Shown: in pieces, positions 1 through 11,189 of the stretch
Layout of the letters: each line of letters begins with the position of its first letter
How positions within the stretch are numbered: the first letter of the stretch is position 1
Origin: Cheiracanthium punctorium
Lineage: Eukaryota > Arthropoda > Arachnida > Araneae > Cheiracanthiidae
DNA: 64,000 bases
Assembly (NCBI GenBank): GCA_038373885.1
Contig: JAWZYV010012519.1
Span: 865,575 to 929,574 of the forward strand
Direction: 5' to 3'
Position numbers and translations under genes: made by a program
The notes under the pieces: model-generated
Told to the model about the DNA's origin: nothing
The model's input: the letters and a program-made list of their open reading frames with translations, nothing else
Databases searched by the model: none

Positions 1-199
1 CTAATTAAGAATGTTTTCTCATATTACATTACAGTACTAAAACTAAAAACGCAATAAAATAATTGCAAAATTTTAAATTGAAGATACAAGCTTTTCTTGT
101 ATGTGAACGTCTTTTCAAAAACATTTAGATCTAGATTAAATTTTCAGCATTCGTGTTCCTTCTGAAATTCAAAGTGTTCGATTTGGCTGTTGCAGTCTC

Positions 200-480
200 T
201 TATATCACATATGATCCCCCCCCCCTCCTCCTCTTTTCCTTTTGATTCACACACCTGATAGTCCCCTCTCCCCAGGAACCATAAACCAGAGCAAATGGCT
301 TGCGTGCAACGCTTCCCCCTCTTTCACCCAAAGTGGGTGTAATTGCCCCCCAATTGACTGATCTGCCAGCGTTATTAAAAATGAATGGGAAGCGTTTAAG
401 CGGGGCGATGCTGCGGTGGAAACCCTCATAGCCCCTGTTGGCTGCGTGTTCCGGCTCTGGGAAAGCGTTTATCTCCATTA
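200..480. other. G+C-richer non-repetitive island
   Basis: This stretch is visibly richer in G and C than its flanks. It starts with a C-run and a pyrimidine tract at about 214-240. Minus-strand frames stay open for 60 to 92 codons, but the peptides resemble no family I know and low stop density is expected here. No terminal repeats or target duplications are visible. It could be a regulatory element or part of an unrecognised exon; the sequence does not decide. Confidence 0.3.
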
Positions 481-784
481 TAATTGCATGAACTTTTCTC
501 CCTACTGTGTGTATTATTTATATCAGGCGGTTACTTTAAACAAAGGTTGGGAAACAGTTGCTGACGTTCATATTTAAGGTACAGAGTGAAAAAAGAATGG
601 CGAAGTTTGTGATTTTTTTTAATTATTGTTGCTGCTGCTGCTGTTGGAAATTTTTTGTAAGATTATTCTTGTAAAAATATCGTCCGTCATATCATAGCCA
701 ATTTGTTTGTATGAATAATCTAGGATTCTTCTTATAGTTATAAAAGTCCTTTGGGTTATTCAATACATATTTTTTATTATTATA

Positions 785-1254
785 CACTCTCAAATATTAT
801 TTTTGCACCACCATGGCCTAGTGGATTAAGTCACTCAAAATGGCAGAGGGGCTGAAGTGTGAAAATCCCGGGTTCGCGCGCGGGGTCACATCGCGCAGCT
901 GTCGATGTAACGGTCTGAGGTTTTGGTTAGTTTTCTCCAGATGTAACGTGAATACGCGTTATAAGCCCTTAGAAAGTCCTCCAACCAAGGCAGCCCCATC
1001 CTAGGCAGATCGCCCAAGTGTAGCGTTGCCTCAACCACACAAACCAAACCAAAAATTATTTCTTAAATTGACGGAAGCTTGACTGTCAGCAGTGCTGCCA
1101 GAATATCTCCGTTATTTGTCGGATTTTTTTTTCGCTCTTTTCAGATTTCAGGAATCAAAATTTACGGAAATATTACGTTTCTATAGAGTACGAAAATTAT
1201 TCAGTAAAAAATGAGGAATAAATTAGTACATAGAGGCGAGTTTTTCTGAGAGTG
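785..1254. mobile_element. TA-flanked MITE with CACTCTCA ends, split by a SINE
   Basis: The left end reads CACTCTCAAATATT and the right end is the inverse, TTTTTCTGAGAGTG. The left flank is TA; the right flank has drifted to CA. The element without the SINE at about 804-1054 would be roughly 220 bp. A second copy lies at 54743-55036; the two share an interior beginning AATTATTTCTT and containing an AGTGCTGCC motif. TA flanks and lack of coding capacity suggest a Tc1/mariner-class MITE, but the autonomous parent is not recognisable. Confidence 0.6.
804..1054 (+). mobile_element. tRNA-derived SINE
   Basis: The head shows a polymerase III A-box (TGGCCTAGTGG, about 814-824) and a B-box-like GGGTTCGCGCG about 55 bases later. 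A body of about 170 bp follows, and the element ends in an A/C-rich tail (about 1035-1054). The flanks share ATTATTT (796-802 and 1055-1061), a likely target duplication. It is inserted in the CACTCTCA MITE, so it is younger than that copy. Part of the body recurs on the minus strand near 14.95-15.11 kb. SINEs of this kind encode nothing and depend on LINE reverse transcriptase. Confidence 0.75.
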
Positions 1255-2816
1255 CAAATGCTCTATTCGGGAAATACTTTTCGAAATAAAAAAAAAGCAC
1301 TGCATCTGATCCATCATCAAAAGTAAATAAGTAAAATAACGAAAATTCTTCGCCTATCATTTTGACTCTTTATTTATTTACAGTACATTCCCATCTTCTT
1401 TTTACAGTTCTTTTCGAATGCCAAAAGCGTTATAGCACAAACGTCCCCAGAGAGTGGTTAAAATTTTCAACGCACAGCTATAAATCTTTCAATACTTAAC
1501 TGACTGACTGTATATCACCCGTGATATAATATGATGATTTATAACAGTGATTTATTCCTTTAAACATTCGTTATCGTTCATTTTGCATTTGAGTCTTACA
1601 TACTTATCTAGATTACTTATTAAGATTTTTCCTAATTTCATTTGAAAAATGTCTTAAACGTGATATTAGTAGTCTCATTTACACTTAGTTTGATATTAAA
1701 GAAAATTGACAGAGACAAACGTACTATGTAAGTTCATTTAGAAATAAATTACATCATGATCTTTATACTTAATATATTATCTTTTAAATAAGTTATGAAA
1801 TGTGTCACACCATAAGAGCGGTTCAAATGAAATACTTTGATTATACGATCCAAATTGTCCTTGGAAAGAATTAGCCTTAACAGAAGACTGAAGGTAATAG
1901 TGTGCACATAATAAAATTCTTTATAATCAATAAAAATGTGTACTTATTTTCTTTATTTGACAATCTCTAATCCTACAAAAGTAACTTAACGTTCAGCGAC
2001 TATAAAATGCTGATAAATTATTTTATACCCATTGTTTTTAATTTAAAATATGTACTTTAAAAATGAAAAGTTTTCACTGTTTGTACTTTCCTCTTTAATT
2101 TTTCAACTTTGAATGCTAAACGTGTGTAATTTCGCCCCCCCCCTCTTTTTTTAACTCGTTACAGTTACTTAAAATGTTAAGATACCTAGACAAAAATTTA
2201 AAAACCTTTAAAATTTACCTAGTAAAATGAGCTTGAAAATGAAACATTGACTAAGATACATTGAGGTGAATGTCACTTAAGAATTATTTTCTCAAGAATT
2301 CGATAAAAATGTCGCTTCAGTAGGAAAAAGCATTTTATCGAAACAAAAAACAAAATTTGGTACAGATGTGAATAAAATGTTAACGAATTAACTTAAACTA
2401 TCCATAGTTTTAATTATAAAAACTGATTTTTATGTGTTTCTCTAAAGGCAACTTCTTTTGAATAATACAAAAATTACATTTAAATTGATTGCACTGAAAA
2501 TTTAAGAACTGGTTTTGTGTCAGTTAAACTTTAAAAGAAATAAAACTGTAGAATTTATAAATTAGATTATGAAATATAAAAATGGTACTATGAAATACTA
2601 AGTACTTTCTTTTTTATGACATAAAACGTTGGCATTTATAATGAAGCGCTTTCATATTCAAAAAGCTAAAATTGACCTTGAAAAAAATCACTCATAAATA
2701 TTTTAATAAAAATTTTAAAGTATTGCTTGAATTATTTTGTTTCTACAAAACGAGTTCTTAATTCTCTTGTGACTCTGATCTGTATTAAATGATTACATTT
2801 ATTTTTTTTTTCCTAA
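1255..2816. other. AT-rich stretch, nothing recognised
   Basis: Strongly A+T-rich DNA with frequent stops in all frames and short homopolymer runs (a C-run near 2135). I see no terminal repeats, coding signature or RNA gene. Confidence 0.6.
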
Positions 2817-3050
2817 CGCACACTGTAAAATAAATTTCGTATAATCACAGAATAAAGGACTGTAAATTTTATAGTTCTAGTACCACTGTTCTTCTTTACT
2901 GTAAAACTACCGTAATTCTAATATCTAATCCTTAAAACAGACGGTATACGTGTCGCTTCTATAGTAAACGGCATTTATACTATAAAACAACGGATTTTTT
3001 GTAATTATGTGGAAGGCATACCGTTAATTTACGCCATTATTTCTGTGCGC
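2817..3050. mobile_element. possible MITE with GCACACTGTAAAATAA-like ends
   Basis: The left end (GCACACTGTAAAATAA) and the inverse of the right end (GCGCACAGAAATAA) match imperfectly, enclosing about 230 bp with several copies of an ACTGTAAA or TACGGTA-like word. No clear target duplication is visible. A degenerate non-autonomous DNA transposon is the likely reading; chance similarity of AT-rich ends is possible. Confidence 0.35.
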
Positions 3051-4168
3051 ATGTGCAGCATTTGTCAGTTACTTTGAATGAAAAGTTTAAGATTTTAGAG
3101 AAAATAACGCAAGGAATGGAATACACAAAGTTGTAGCTGTTAACTATACCACTATTAACTGTAGTTTCGCACAGTTGAACTTTTGGAGACACATAAATAC
3201 TGAAAATAAATGAATAAATAAAACGTAAGTTAGCATCCATAACGTTCGAAGCAACAGAACTAAAGGGCTTCCCACTTCATAAATGTTCCAGGTGCATTAA
3301 CAGAACAAGTACTATCCGAACTTAATTTAATACCACAGCACGCCGTCCGTCAAATCCCACAAAGCGTAATAAAGCAAGAAAAATGTGGATCTTTTTGTTA
3401 AAATCCGACTTTAACACTGACCGGTGCGGTTCTGTTGAAAGGATTCCAGAGAGGTTCTTTGGTTCTTTACCCTCGGTGGGACGGAAGGCGTGTCGGAGAA
3501 GCCTGCTTTACGCTTCGCACCCATTGTGGGCGACCCTCGGAAGATGTTCGGGGATTTCTACCAAAGCCTTTCTATTCTGTCCATCGACTGAAAGAGTAAC
3601 ACCTGGGCTTACATCATCCCTCTTAGTATGTCAGAGAGCAAGGCAAAGATAAAATTTTCTTGCTGGTTCTTTTTTTTTTCTGTAGTCGTGTATAAATGTA
3701 TAGTTGATCTGAGTTATGACATCATCGAAGGTTCCAGATTCTTTATGGCGCTGTAACCGAGTGGCGTTATAAGCGAATCTACGTTCTACAATCGAGTGAT
3801 TGAACGGCACTAAATTTTTTCGCGTTATATGGCAGTTGTCACTGTATAACTACGAGTTTAACTGCTTCTGACTGTTGGCTAGTTAGTTACTCATTGGCGA
3901 AGTGGGAATTATGTATAGCAGACACTTATTCTTGGTCAAGATCGAATTGAAAGGGGAGGTCCAAATCTCTTTTGTTGGCGAAAACTTTCATTTTTATTAA
4001 CAAAATTATAATTATGAAGCCTTTTTGTGTAAAATTTTGCCTTTTCCACCGTTTAAAACGCTTTCGAAATTCTTTTTGTGTACGACCCTGTTCTTGTAAT
4101 CTTGGTTAAAATTTCTCCGCAAAAGAGTACTATTGAAAAGATTTTTATTACCTTTTATCAATTAGTTA
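3051..4168. other. AT-rich spacer with a G+C-richer patch
   Basis: Mostly AT-rich. A G+C-richer patch at about 3400-3650 keeps one plus-strand frame open for 89 codons (3383-3652) with no recognisable domain. At about 3749-3815 the words TAACCGAGTGGC and GTGATTGAACG sit roughly 50 bases apart, resembling the A- and B-boxes of a type II tRNA gene. The arms do not pair convincingly, so at most this is a degenerate tRNA-like or SINE head. Confidence 0.35.
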
Positions 4169-6457
4169 TAGGGATGGACGCGAGACGAGAAACAGGTCTG
4201 CATCGTCTCGTACTGCAGCGGTAAACCTCTCTCTCGTCTCGCGTCTCGCAGAGAAATTGCCTTTCTCGGCTCGCAAAATTAAGGAGTGCGATTTTGTTAC
4301 CATATTTTTAGTAATATTAATACTATTTTATTGAAAATTAATATTAATAATAACAATTAGTTATGCATATTACCATATCAGTACATATACTAGTTACCAT
4401 ATTAAATCATAAGTGCATTTGAAGTGACAAAAATTCAAATTTAATCCGTATATATAATGTGACATGACACCGAAAAAATGTTTGTTTTTATTTATTTATT
4501 TTCAGAACTGCGTAAATGTAATATGTATGGTTGATGGGAGTTTCATTTGCTTTTGAAATTATGTAAACCTTTGAATTTTGTTAGAAACTATGCAGGACTC
4601 AGGACATGTTGAGCAAATAAAATTTTAAATTAAGCGGCCACAATGTGCGGAATAATGAATTCATAAAAGCTTCAATTGGGGACGGGATAATTATAGTGAG
4701 GCCTGCTTATCCTCCTCTCGCTTTAGTGTATGAGATATGGGTTTCATATTTAATCGGGAACACGGGTTTAACCTCTTCATTCACTCTATCAAAAAGAAGA
4801 GACAACAGAGAACCCTTGTGGCCAGGGTTGTTTATCAACATGGATCTCTGAATGCTCCGCTATCGCTGTATAAGTGAAATCGCTCCAGTAGACCATTCAT
4901 TTACGCTCGTGTAGCTTGGCTTATGGTGAAATAATCATTTTATTTATTAATATTAGTTTATTTAAAAGAAAAATATGAAATATCCATAAGATTTAATTAC
5001 ATACGTATTCATCCATTTCGATGAAATGTGTAGCCAGTATTGTAAGTAAACAAAAAAATCACAATTATTAAGTACACAACTAGAGCATAAAATATCAAAG
5101 TAAGCATACTTGCATCAACTATTCAAAAAAATGTAATAATTATACCCAGACATTCTAAATAAGTTTGAAAAATTAATGATAATATACTTGAGTAATTTAT
5201 TCATAATTCTGAATCATGCGTAAATATGAATTAGAGATTAAAACTCACTTGCAATTCAAACCTCTTTTTTAAGCTACCTAAATATTTACATAAAACAACA
5301 ATTATCAGAATTATGAAACTTAATATCTATGTTGACATCAGTGATCAGTTGAGGGAGGGGGACTAGTTAAAAGAATAATCCAAAAAAAAATTCTCTAATA
5401 AGATGATTGAATTCCATCGGTTTTTATTTACAAGCAACGATTACTCTGCGCAAATTAATAAATGAATGGTTTCTTTAAAAAAATCATTCTGTAAGTATTA
5501 TATACAAATTTATACATGGAGGTTTTTTTTCCATAAAAATATTATCTAGATAGACATGTAACAATATATATACAGTAGAACCCACTTATACAACCGACAA
5601 TACGCACACGTGTGAATGTGTGTGTGTGTGTGTGTTATAACATTTTAAGTGGAAAACTTCTTAAGCGGAAAGACACTATACATAAATGATAAAAATGATA
5701 TTTCTTTTATAAAGGATAATTCAAGTATTATATTATAGTTTTGTCGTTTCTTAAAATGAAATTTCAAAAGTACAAACAGGAATGTCATATAATAGCCATT
5801 CCTGACTTAGCGTCCATATAAGCTAATGATACAAATGGGTTACAAATATTAAAATGAAAATAATTTTTAAATGAAGCTTTCTCAAATATATGTAAGTGAT
5901 TTTAAAATTCAATTTAGGATATCTTAAAAAAGCTTTGCATTGCGAAACTCAATAGCGGTCTAAAATGGGTTAAAATGCTTGTGATAGTAAAAGGGGCCCC
6001 AAAGTTAGTGTCCCGGAGCCCGTTGGACTTACCGTACAGCCTTTGCTCTGTTTACTTATTATTTTTCTGCCTCTTCTACTCTTGTCTGTTTTTTTTTCCC
6101 CAGTTTCTTTCTTTATCCTCTTCTCTGTGTGCTTTGTATATCCCTCGTGCTGTCCTAATTTTATATGTTGCGCGTTTGTATGTATTGTAGAGTGCTTATA
6201 GTTTACCAGAAACGATAACAAAGGAGACGCAAGTTAAACAGTAGAGGCTTCAAAGTGTACCCTGCCTTCTCAGGGTGACATACCTCCTCAAATACAGCAC
6301 TGCAATTCTGACTGAAAAGCAATTCGTATCGTAAATTTATGCGAGACGAGAAATTCTCTCAAGAAATTTCGCGAGAGACAAGACTCTGTCTATTCTCGCA
6401 ATGCGAGACGAGAATACGAGACAATGCAAGATTTCTCGCGTCTCCCGTCCATCCCTG
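4169..6457. mobile_element. hAT-type DNA transposon, non-autonomous
   Basis: Both ends carry the same inverted sequence: TAGGGATGGACG on the left and the inverse of CAGGGATGGACG on the right. The 8-bp word ATTAGTTA flanks both sides (4161-4168 and 6458-6465). An 8-bp duplication with a CAGGG-type terminus is the signature of hAT elements. Both subterminal regions are crowded with GAGACGAGA-like words (4176-4260 and 6340-6445), as expected for hAT transposase binding regions. The 2.29-kb interior has no recognisable transposase; open frames of 68-83 codons (for example 4645-4851 and 5970-6221) match no known domain. A (TG)n microsatellite lies at 5618-5635. A short derivative occurs near 25.5 kb. 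Confidence 0.85.
5575..5606. repeat. possible single pogo-like transposon end
   Basis: ACAGTAGAACCCACTTATAC resembles the terminal sequence of pogo/Tigger elements, and further AAGTGG and AAGCGG words follow. No partner end was found within the surrounding hAT element, so this is at most a fragment. Confidence 0.25.
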
Positions 6458-7869
6458 ATTAGTTAACTCTTCAGCTTTTGCAGACACCTTCATAACTTCA
6501 TTCTTGTTACTTCCCTGCCGCCCTGCCAAAATATATAATTAAATGGCTATCCTTATCTCTGAAACATAGTTTCTTTTTTTCACAAGGTAGAAAGTCCTCT
6601 CATAAAAATTAGTAGGAACTACAAGAATCCCTACAGTATAATTCTGATGGACTTGCTAGAAACTACAGTGAAGACATAGCGGTCAGTAGGAATTGCTTAT
6701 GTCCTCTATTTGTGTAGAAAAGCGGGGGAAAATCCAGTGTCAGATGGATTGGTCGTTATGAGAATTAGAGAATTTTGCCGTTGTTGGCTGTGTCAGCATT
6801 TAAGAGTGGATTCAAAAGAAAAGATTTCAAAATTTTATTTGAGACATAATTTGTGATTTCACAATCATTATACAGAAATGGCAAAGTATGAACAATTTAC
6901 TGGATTACGCATGCTTCTTTAATTCCTAATATCATGCAATGAAAATTTAACAGCATGAGCTCAAACTTGGGTCCTGTAATACTCTTTATTTCAGATATTT
7001 CAATTTCCCTTGTACTCCAAAATCCATCTCAAGAATAACATTGTACTTTTCCCACGTTATCTACAAGAGGAAATCAGAAATCGCATCGTCGATGTTCATC
7101 GCCGCTTAGTGACATTCAAGAGAGTCTCCTTGTTTCCTCATATTTATGTTAAATACTTGTGGGTTATGGCAGCGGAGCCTCGAACATCTACTTTCTGTTA
7201 GTACAAGATGACACTTTTACATCAAGACACATTGCTAACGCCTTATCTATAACCTCTTGTCACTTTCCAAGAAGCTACTTCATGTAGCTCGGTACAGATG
7301 GGGGCCTCGGAAGGGATCTTCAGGAGTGGGTGGAATGCAGACATTTTATCGCCTAGTAACTGCTTTGAGGAGTGAGGAACAGAAGTGAAATGGTTATAGA
7401 GATAAATATATTGGTGTGAATGACGTTCTTTACGAGCTGTTTTTATCGGAGCTTGCGCAGAACAGTGTCTGGGTTGCGGACATATCAAAAACGGGTAGCT
7501 TCTTTCTAGTTCGTTTGATTTGAGAATACTGATTCCTTGCCAAACGAAGTTTTTGTCCTATAAAAATTTAATAATTATTCTGCATGCAACTGCACAGAGT
7601 ATTTTACCTACATAAAAAATATCTGATATGGACAGCACACGACTTCTTTGTACGTGTCTTAAACTATACACATCATTATTATTTTATTTGTACATTTAAA
7701 TTAATTTAAGTTATTTTTATTTATTAATTAATTAATTTCATTATTTATTTATTTATTGTTTGTGCATTTATTTGAACCTAGTTTAAAATTCAATAGTTTC
7801 TCCTTTTGTCTTCATAAAAGATTTATAAATGTTACATAACATGGTGCATTAGCAAATTTTATAGGGATA
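6458..7869. other. AT-rich spacer, no recognised gene
   Basis: Apart from the ATTAGTTA target copy at the start, no element ends are visible. A plus-strand frame at 7010-7201 (63 codons) follows a pyrimidine-rich tract ending in TTTCAG near 6993 that could serve as a splice acceptor, but the peptide matches no family I know. A minus-strand frame at 7243-7488 is likewise unrecognised. The end (about 7690-7760) is simple ATTT-rich sequence. Confidence 0.45.
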
Positions 7870-8197
7870 CTAGCTGACCCGGCAAACGTTGTTTTGCCAT
7901 ATAAATTATTCCTAGGAATATTTTAGTAGAAAGAAATGACTAACTTATTGTAAGTTTGTGAGGATGTGGTATATGAGTGGAAGAGGCATCGAGCGCTGTG
8001 AACGATGCTGGAATATAAAAATAACACAATACCAAATATATATTTTTAATTCATTGTAATTTATTCTTTAAATTTATATATATCGCTAATTACAATAATT
8101 TTACTAAAAAATAATATCAATCCCTTAACGCAATAGAGTATACAATATTTTTTGTTATCCCATCTTTAGATAACACAAACAAACTGGATGCTCACTG

Positions 8198-8281
8198 AAA
8201 AAACACTCAAAATACTGGTGTTAAACGATAAAGTAATTAAAAAACTTTGTAAAAAACACACATAAGAAGTAAAAGGAAAGA
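8198..8281. mobile_element. 84-bp insertion in the helicase remnant, 12-bp target duplication
   Basis: The word GGATGCTCACTG occurs immediately on each side (8186-8197 and 8282-8293). Between the copies lie 84 bases beginning AAAAAACACTC, passing through ACTGGTGTTAAACG and ending in a purine-rich tail. The same core recurs at 46766 and 48214, each time starting GAAAAAACAC. A 12-bp duplication fits target-primed retrotransposition (SINE-like) better than most cut-and-paste classes. On the minus strand the insertion supplies a false C-terminus to the helicase reading frame. Confidence 0.75.
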
Positions 8282-8439
8282 GGATGCTCACTGTATGGTT
8301 TGCACACTCGAGAGCATGCCACGTATAACTGTCCGTGTGAAAAACATGCCGTGCTCAAATCTAATCCACAAACAGAAATAGTTTGGCCTTGAGACTTATT
8401 GATAGTCATTCCATAAAAAATTTTGCCCCCCCCCCCCAA
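8221..8439 (-). pseudogene. Helitron PIF1-like helicase, C-terminal fragment
   Basis: The 72-codon frame contains [11 protein letters not shown] followed by [20 protein letters not shown]. These are the last conserved motifs of PIF1-family superfamily 1 helicases as found in Helitron Rep/Hel proteins (normally [11 protein letters not shown] and [13 protein letters not shown]). The intact protein would unwind DNA during rolling-circle transposition. Upstream, the frame breaks at a long G-run (minus strand; C-run at 8427-8438) and the rest of the helicase is absent. Downstream, after about [11 protein letters not shown], codons come from the 84-bp insertion, which adds about 20 foreign residues before the stop. 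The product cannot be functional. Confidence 0.85.
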
Positions 8440-8994
8440 AAAAAAGGATGAAAATCTGAAACACTTTCAGATTTTAAATACGCACTATAGTGCTATATAT
8501 TAAAATCGTATCATAATTTATGCGTCGTCCCTATTTTCCGTCCTTATTCCATTAAGTTGGAAAGTGTTATCATTATTCATGACTGTGCTGTATTTTTCTT
8601 CCTTCTTTTATAAAACCCATCTTTGGAATCGAAATCTATCTTAAAATCGCCTACTAAAACTATTTTACAATCTTCGCCAAGTATATCATAACTATACTTC
8701 ACCGTTTTATATATTGTTTCCTACTTTAACGCCTCTACTCTCGCCAAGGAGGCGATGATTAAACATATGCAGTTACCATGACGATTTTTCGCATTTATGT
8801 AGAAATCGTAATTTAGAATTAAAATGGCGATTTGGAACAACATGTAAATACAGCATGCCGTTACATTTTTATTTATTTTGGATTACCAATTAATGTAGTT
8901 TTAATAATTAAATGTCTTCAAATTCCTTAACTGGCGCGTTTATCGCTAGTTTGTTTACTTTAGTTATCACCTAGTTCTTTTGGGTGCGTTGAAA

Positions 8995-9163
8995 CGGTAC
9001 TTACGTATTATCCCGGCGGTCACTTCCGCCAAACTACTTTTTCGTAGATTTTAAATACGTTGCCAATCGTATTCCAAACCATCAACAATTTCATGTGCCC
9101 GGCATTTATCTTGGAGAAAAATTGCTTGTCTTGGCGGACCGCCGGGATAATACGTAAGTACCG
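8995..9163. mobile_element. 169-bp MITE with 27-bp perfect terminal inverted repeats
   Basis: The element begins CGGTACTTACGTATTATC and ends with the exact inverse. The perfect match runs 27 bases (8995-9021 and 9137-9163) and is then interrupted only by a small indel. TTGAAA flanks both sides (8989-8994 and 9164-9169), a likely 6-bp target duplication. It is nested in the Helitron. Perfect ends suggest recent movement relative to its surroundings. No coding capacity; superfamily unassigned. Confidence 0.8.
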
Positions 9164-10084
9164 TTGAAACTTGTGCATAACTCCCAGAGACCCATGACTG
9201 CAAAGCTCGCCAAAGTACGGGGATTTTTTAGGTTGGCGAGGGTGGGGGCGTTAAAATAGGAATCAACTCTTTCTTGTACCATAAAACACATCTTTGGAAT
9301 CGAAATCTATCTTAAAATTGCCTACTGAAACTTTTTTACAATCTTCGCCAGGCATATTCTTCCTGTAGGCATATTCCAACTATACCGCAAAGACATTTTA
9401 AATGCTGTTTGGAATGGGCATCATAATCCACGAGTGTACCGTGTTTTCCTTTCTTGTTTCACAGAGCACTTCTTCGGAATAGAAATCTATATTAAAATCG
9501 CCTAATAAAACTCTTTTACAATATACGCCAGGCGTTTTCTAACTATACGTGAGATATATTTATAATAAATTGTCACGTCTTGGCACCACATTTAGCGATC
9601 AATTATCAAAAATTGCAAACCTTGTGCGACTTTCAACATTTTATTAACGCCCCCCCCCCTCTCCACATTATCTGGAAAACACATTTGAAAAGTGACTCAA
9701 CACGCTAATGTCTACACAATCCTGATTGAAATGAATAGCACTCTGGGACTAAACATTTTGGGGTGAACCGCCCTTATGACTTAGGGGTATGAGACATAGT
9801 TAAAAACCTATTCTCAGACCTAACGAATGTACATAGAAAATTTCATTAAAATTGGTCGAGTGGTTTCGGAGGAGTTAGGTGACTAACACTGTGACAGGAG
9901 AATTTTATATATTAGACTAGCTGAAGTACCCGTTCTTCACACGGGAATGAATGGACTTTTTGATATTACGATTTGTGGTGATTACTATTCATTGTAATAA
10001 ACAGATATAGCAAAATGGATATCGCGTTATATTGTATCCAATAATCATGCATACCGAATTGCAAGGCAATCGTTTGTACGGTGC

Positions 10085-11130
10085 AGAAGGCCATGCGGCG
10101 TAGCGCTATCTAGTGGCGAGTTTTAGCAAACTGGATACGGCGAAAATATTCTTCTCATTCAGATATCGATGTATACGAATTTTCATGACTATCGGCTGGA
10201 CAGTTCTGAAGTTCGTGTGTTGACGCGACATCTAGTGGTAAGTTATAGGAAAATGGATAGCGCCAAACTCTTCCCCGTGTTCAAATATCTATGTATACCT
10301 ATTTTCATAGCAATAATTTGCACAGTCAAGAAGTGATACACTGCAGGGCCATCTAGTGGTTAATTAAAATAATGATTTGCTACAGCACCGTCAAGTGGCG
10401 AGTTATAGGAAAATGGATAACGCCAAAATATTCTCATTGTTCAAATAGCTGTGTATACTGATTTTCATAGCGACCGTGTTCAAATATCAATGTATACCAA
10501 TTTTCATAACGATCATTTGCACAGTCAAGAAGTGATACACTGCAGGGCCATCTAGTGGTTAATTAAAGTAATGATTTGCTACAGCGCCGTCAAGTGGCGA
10601 GTTATAGCAAAATGGATAACGCCAAAATATTCTCATTGTTCAAATAGCTATGTATACTGATTTTCATAGCGACCGTTTGAATGGTCAAGAATTTGGCCTG
10701 CTGCAGCGTCATTTAGTGGCGAGTTAAAATAATAATGCATTGCAGTGTCATCTAGTGGTGAGTAACATCAAAAGGAAAGCAGTTAGAATATATTCTTCGT
10801 GCTCAGATGTGTAAGTATAAAAAATTTTATGCCGACGGTCGAACGGTATAGAAGTTGATGCGTTGCAGCGCCATTTAGCGGCAAGTTACAGTAAAATGGA
10901 TAGTGAAAAATATTCTCCGTGTTCTAATATTCGCGTGTACCAAATTTCATCGAAATCGGTTGGACTATATTCGCAAAGCAAACGGCCAAACGTAATAGAA
11001 TTCGACGTTTGATGCGGCACCAAGTGGCAAGTTAAGGAAAACGGATAGCATAAAAACCTTCTCCATCATAAAAGACTTGGGTGAACCAAATTTCATGGTG
11101 ATCGGTGAAACGGTGCTGGAGTTTTTCAAC
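10085..11130. repeat. degenerate ~110-bp tandem repeat inside the Helitron
   Basis: The word CATCTAGTGGCGAGTTA and variants recur near 10110, 10228, 10351, 10388, 10550, 10588, 10710, 10748, 10870 and 11018. Most are followed by AAAATGGATAACGCCAAAATA, then by TGTATACCAATTTTCATAGCGA. Spacing alternates because some units are partial. The last motif resembles the subterminal AATTTCATTAAAATTGG of the neighbouring Helitron 5' end (9838), so the array may be an expansion of Helitron 5' subterminal sequence. Confidence 0.8.
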
Positions 11131-11189
11131 CTCCTACACACATACCAACATTCATTTTTATCTATAACCAGTCTTATTATACGTATATA

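Larger units (their letters stand above)
7870..9916 (-). mobile_element. Helitron (minus strand), decayed, with helicase remnant
   Basis: Read on the minus strand, the 3' end is a hairpin, GGCAAA-ACAACG-TTTGCC, followed seven bases later by CTAG (7870-7873 on the plus strand). The 5' end begins TCTAATATATAAAATTC (9900-9916). The hairpin, the CTRR terminus and the TC start are the three hallmarks of Helitrons. The plus-strand base before CTAG is A, as expected for insertion between A and T. A fragment of the PIF1-like helicase domain lies on the same strand at 8282-8439. About 80-bp direct repeats occur at 8617, 9286 and 9461. Two younger insertions lie inside, at 8198-8281 and 8995-9163. The Rep nuclease region and most of the helicase are missing. 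Confidence 0.85.

Noticed and set aside
3749..3815. tRNA-like A-box and B-box words
   Set aside because: Acceptor and anticodon arms do not pair convincingly; kept only as a remark, not called as a tRNA gene.
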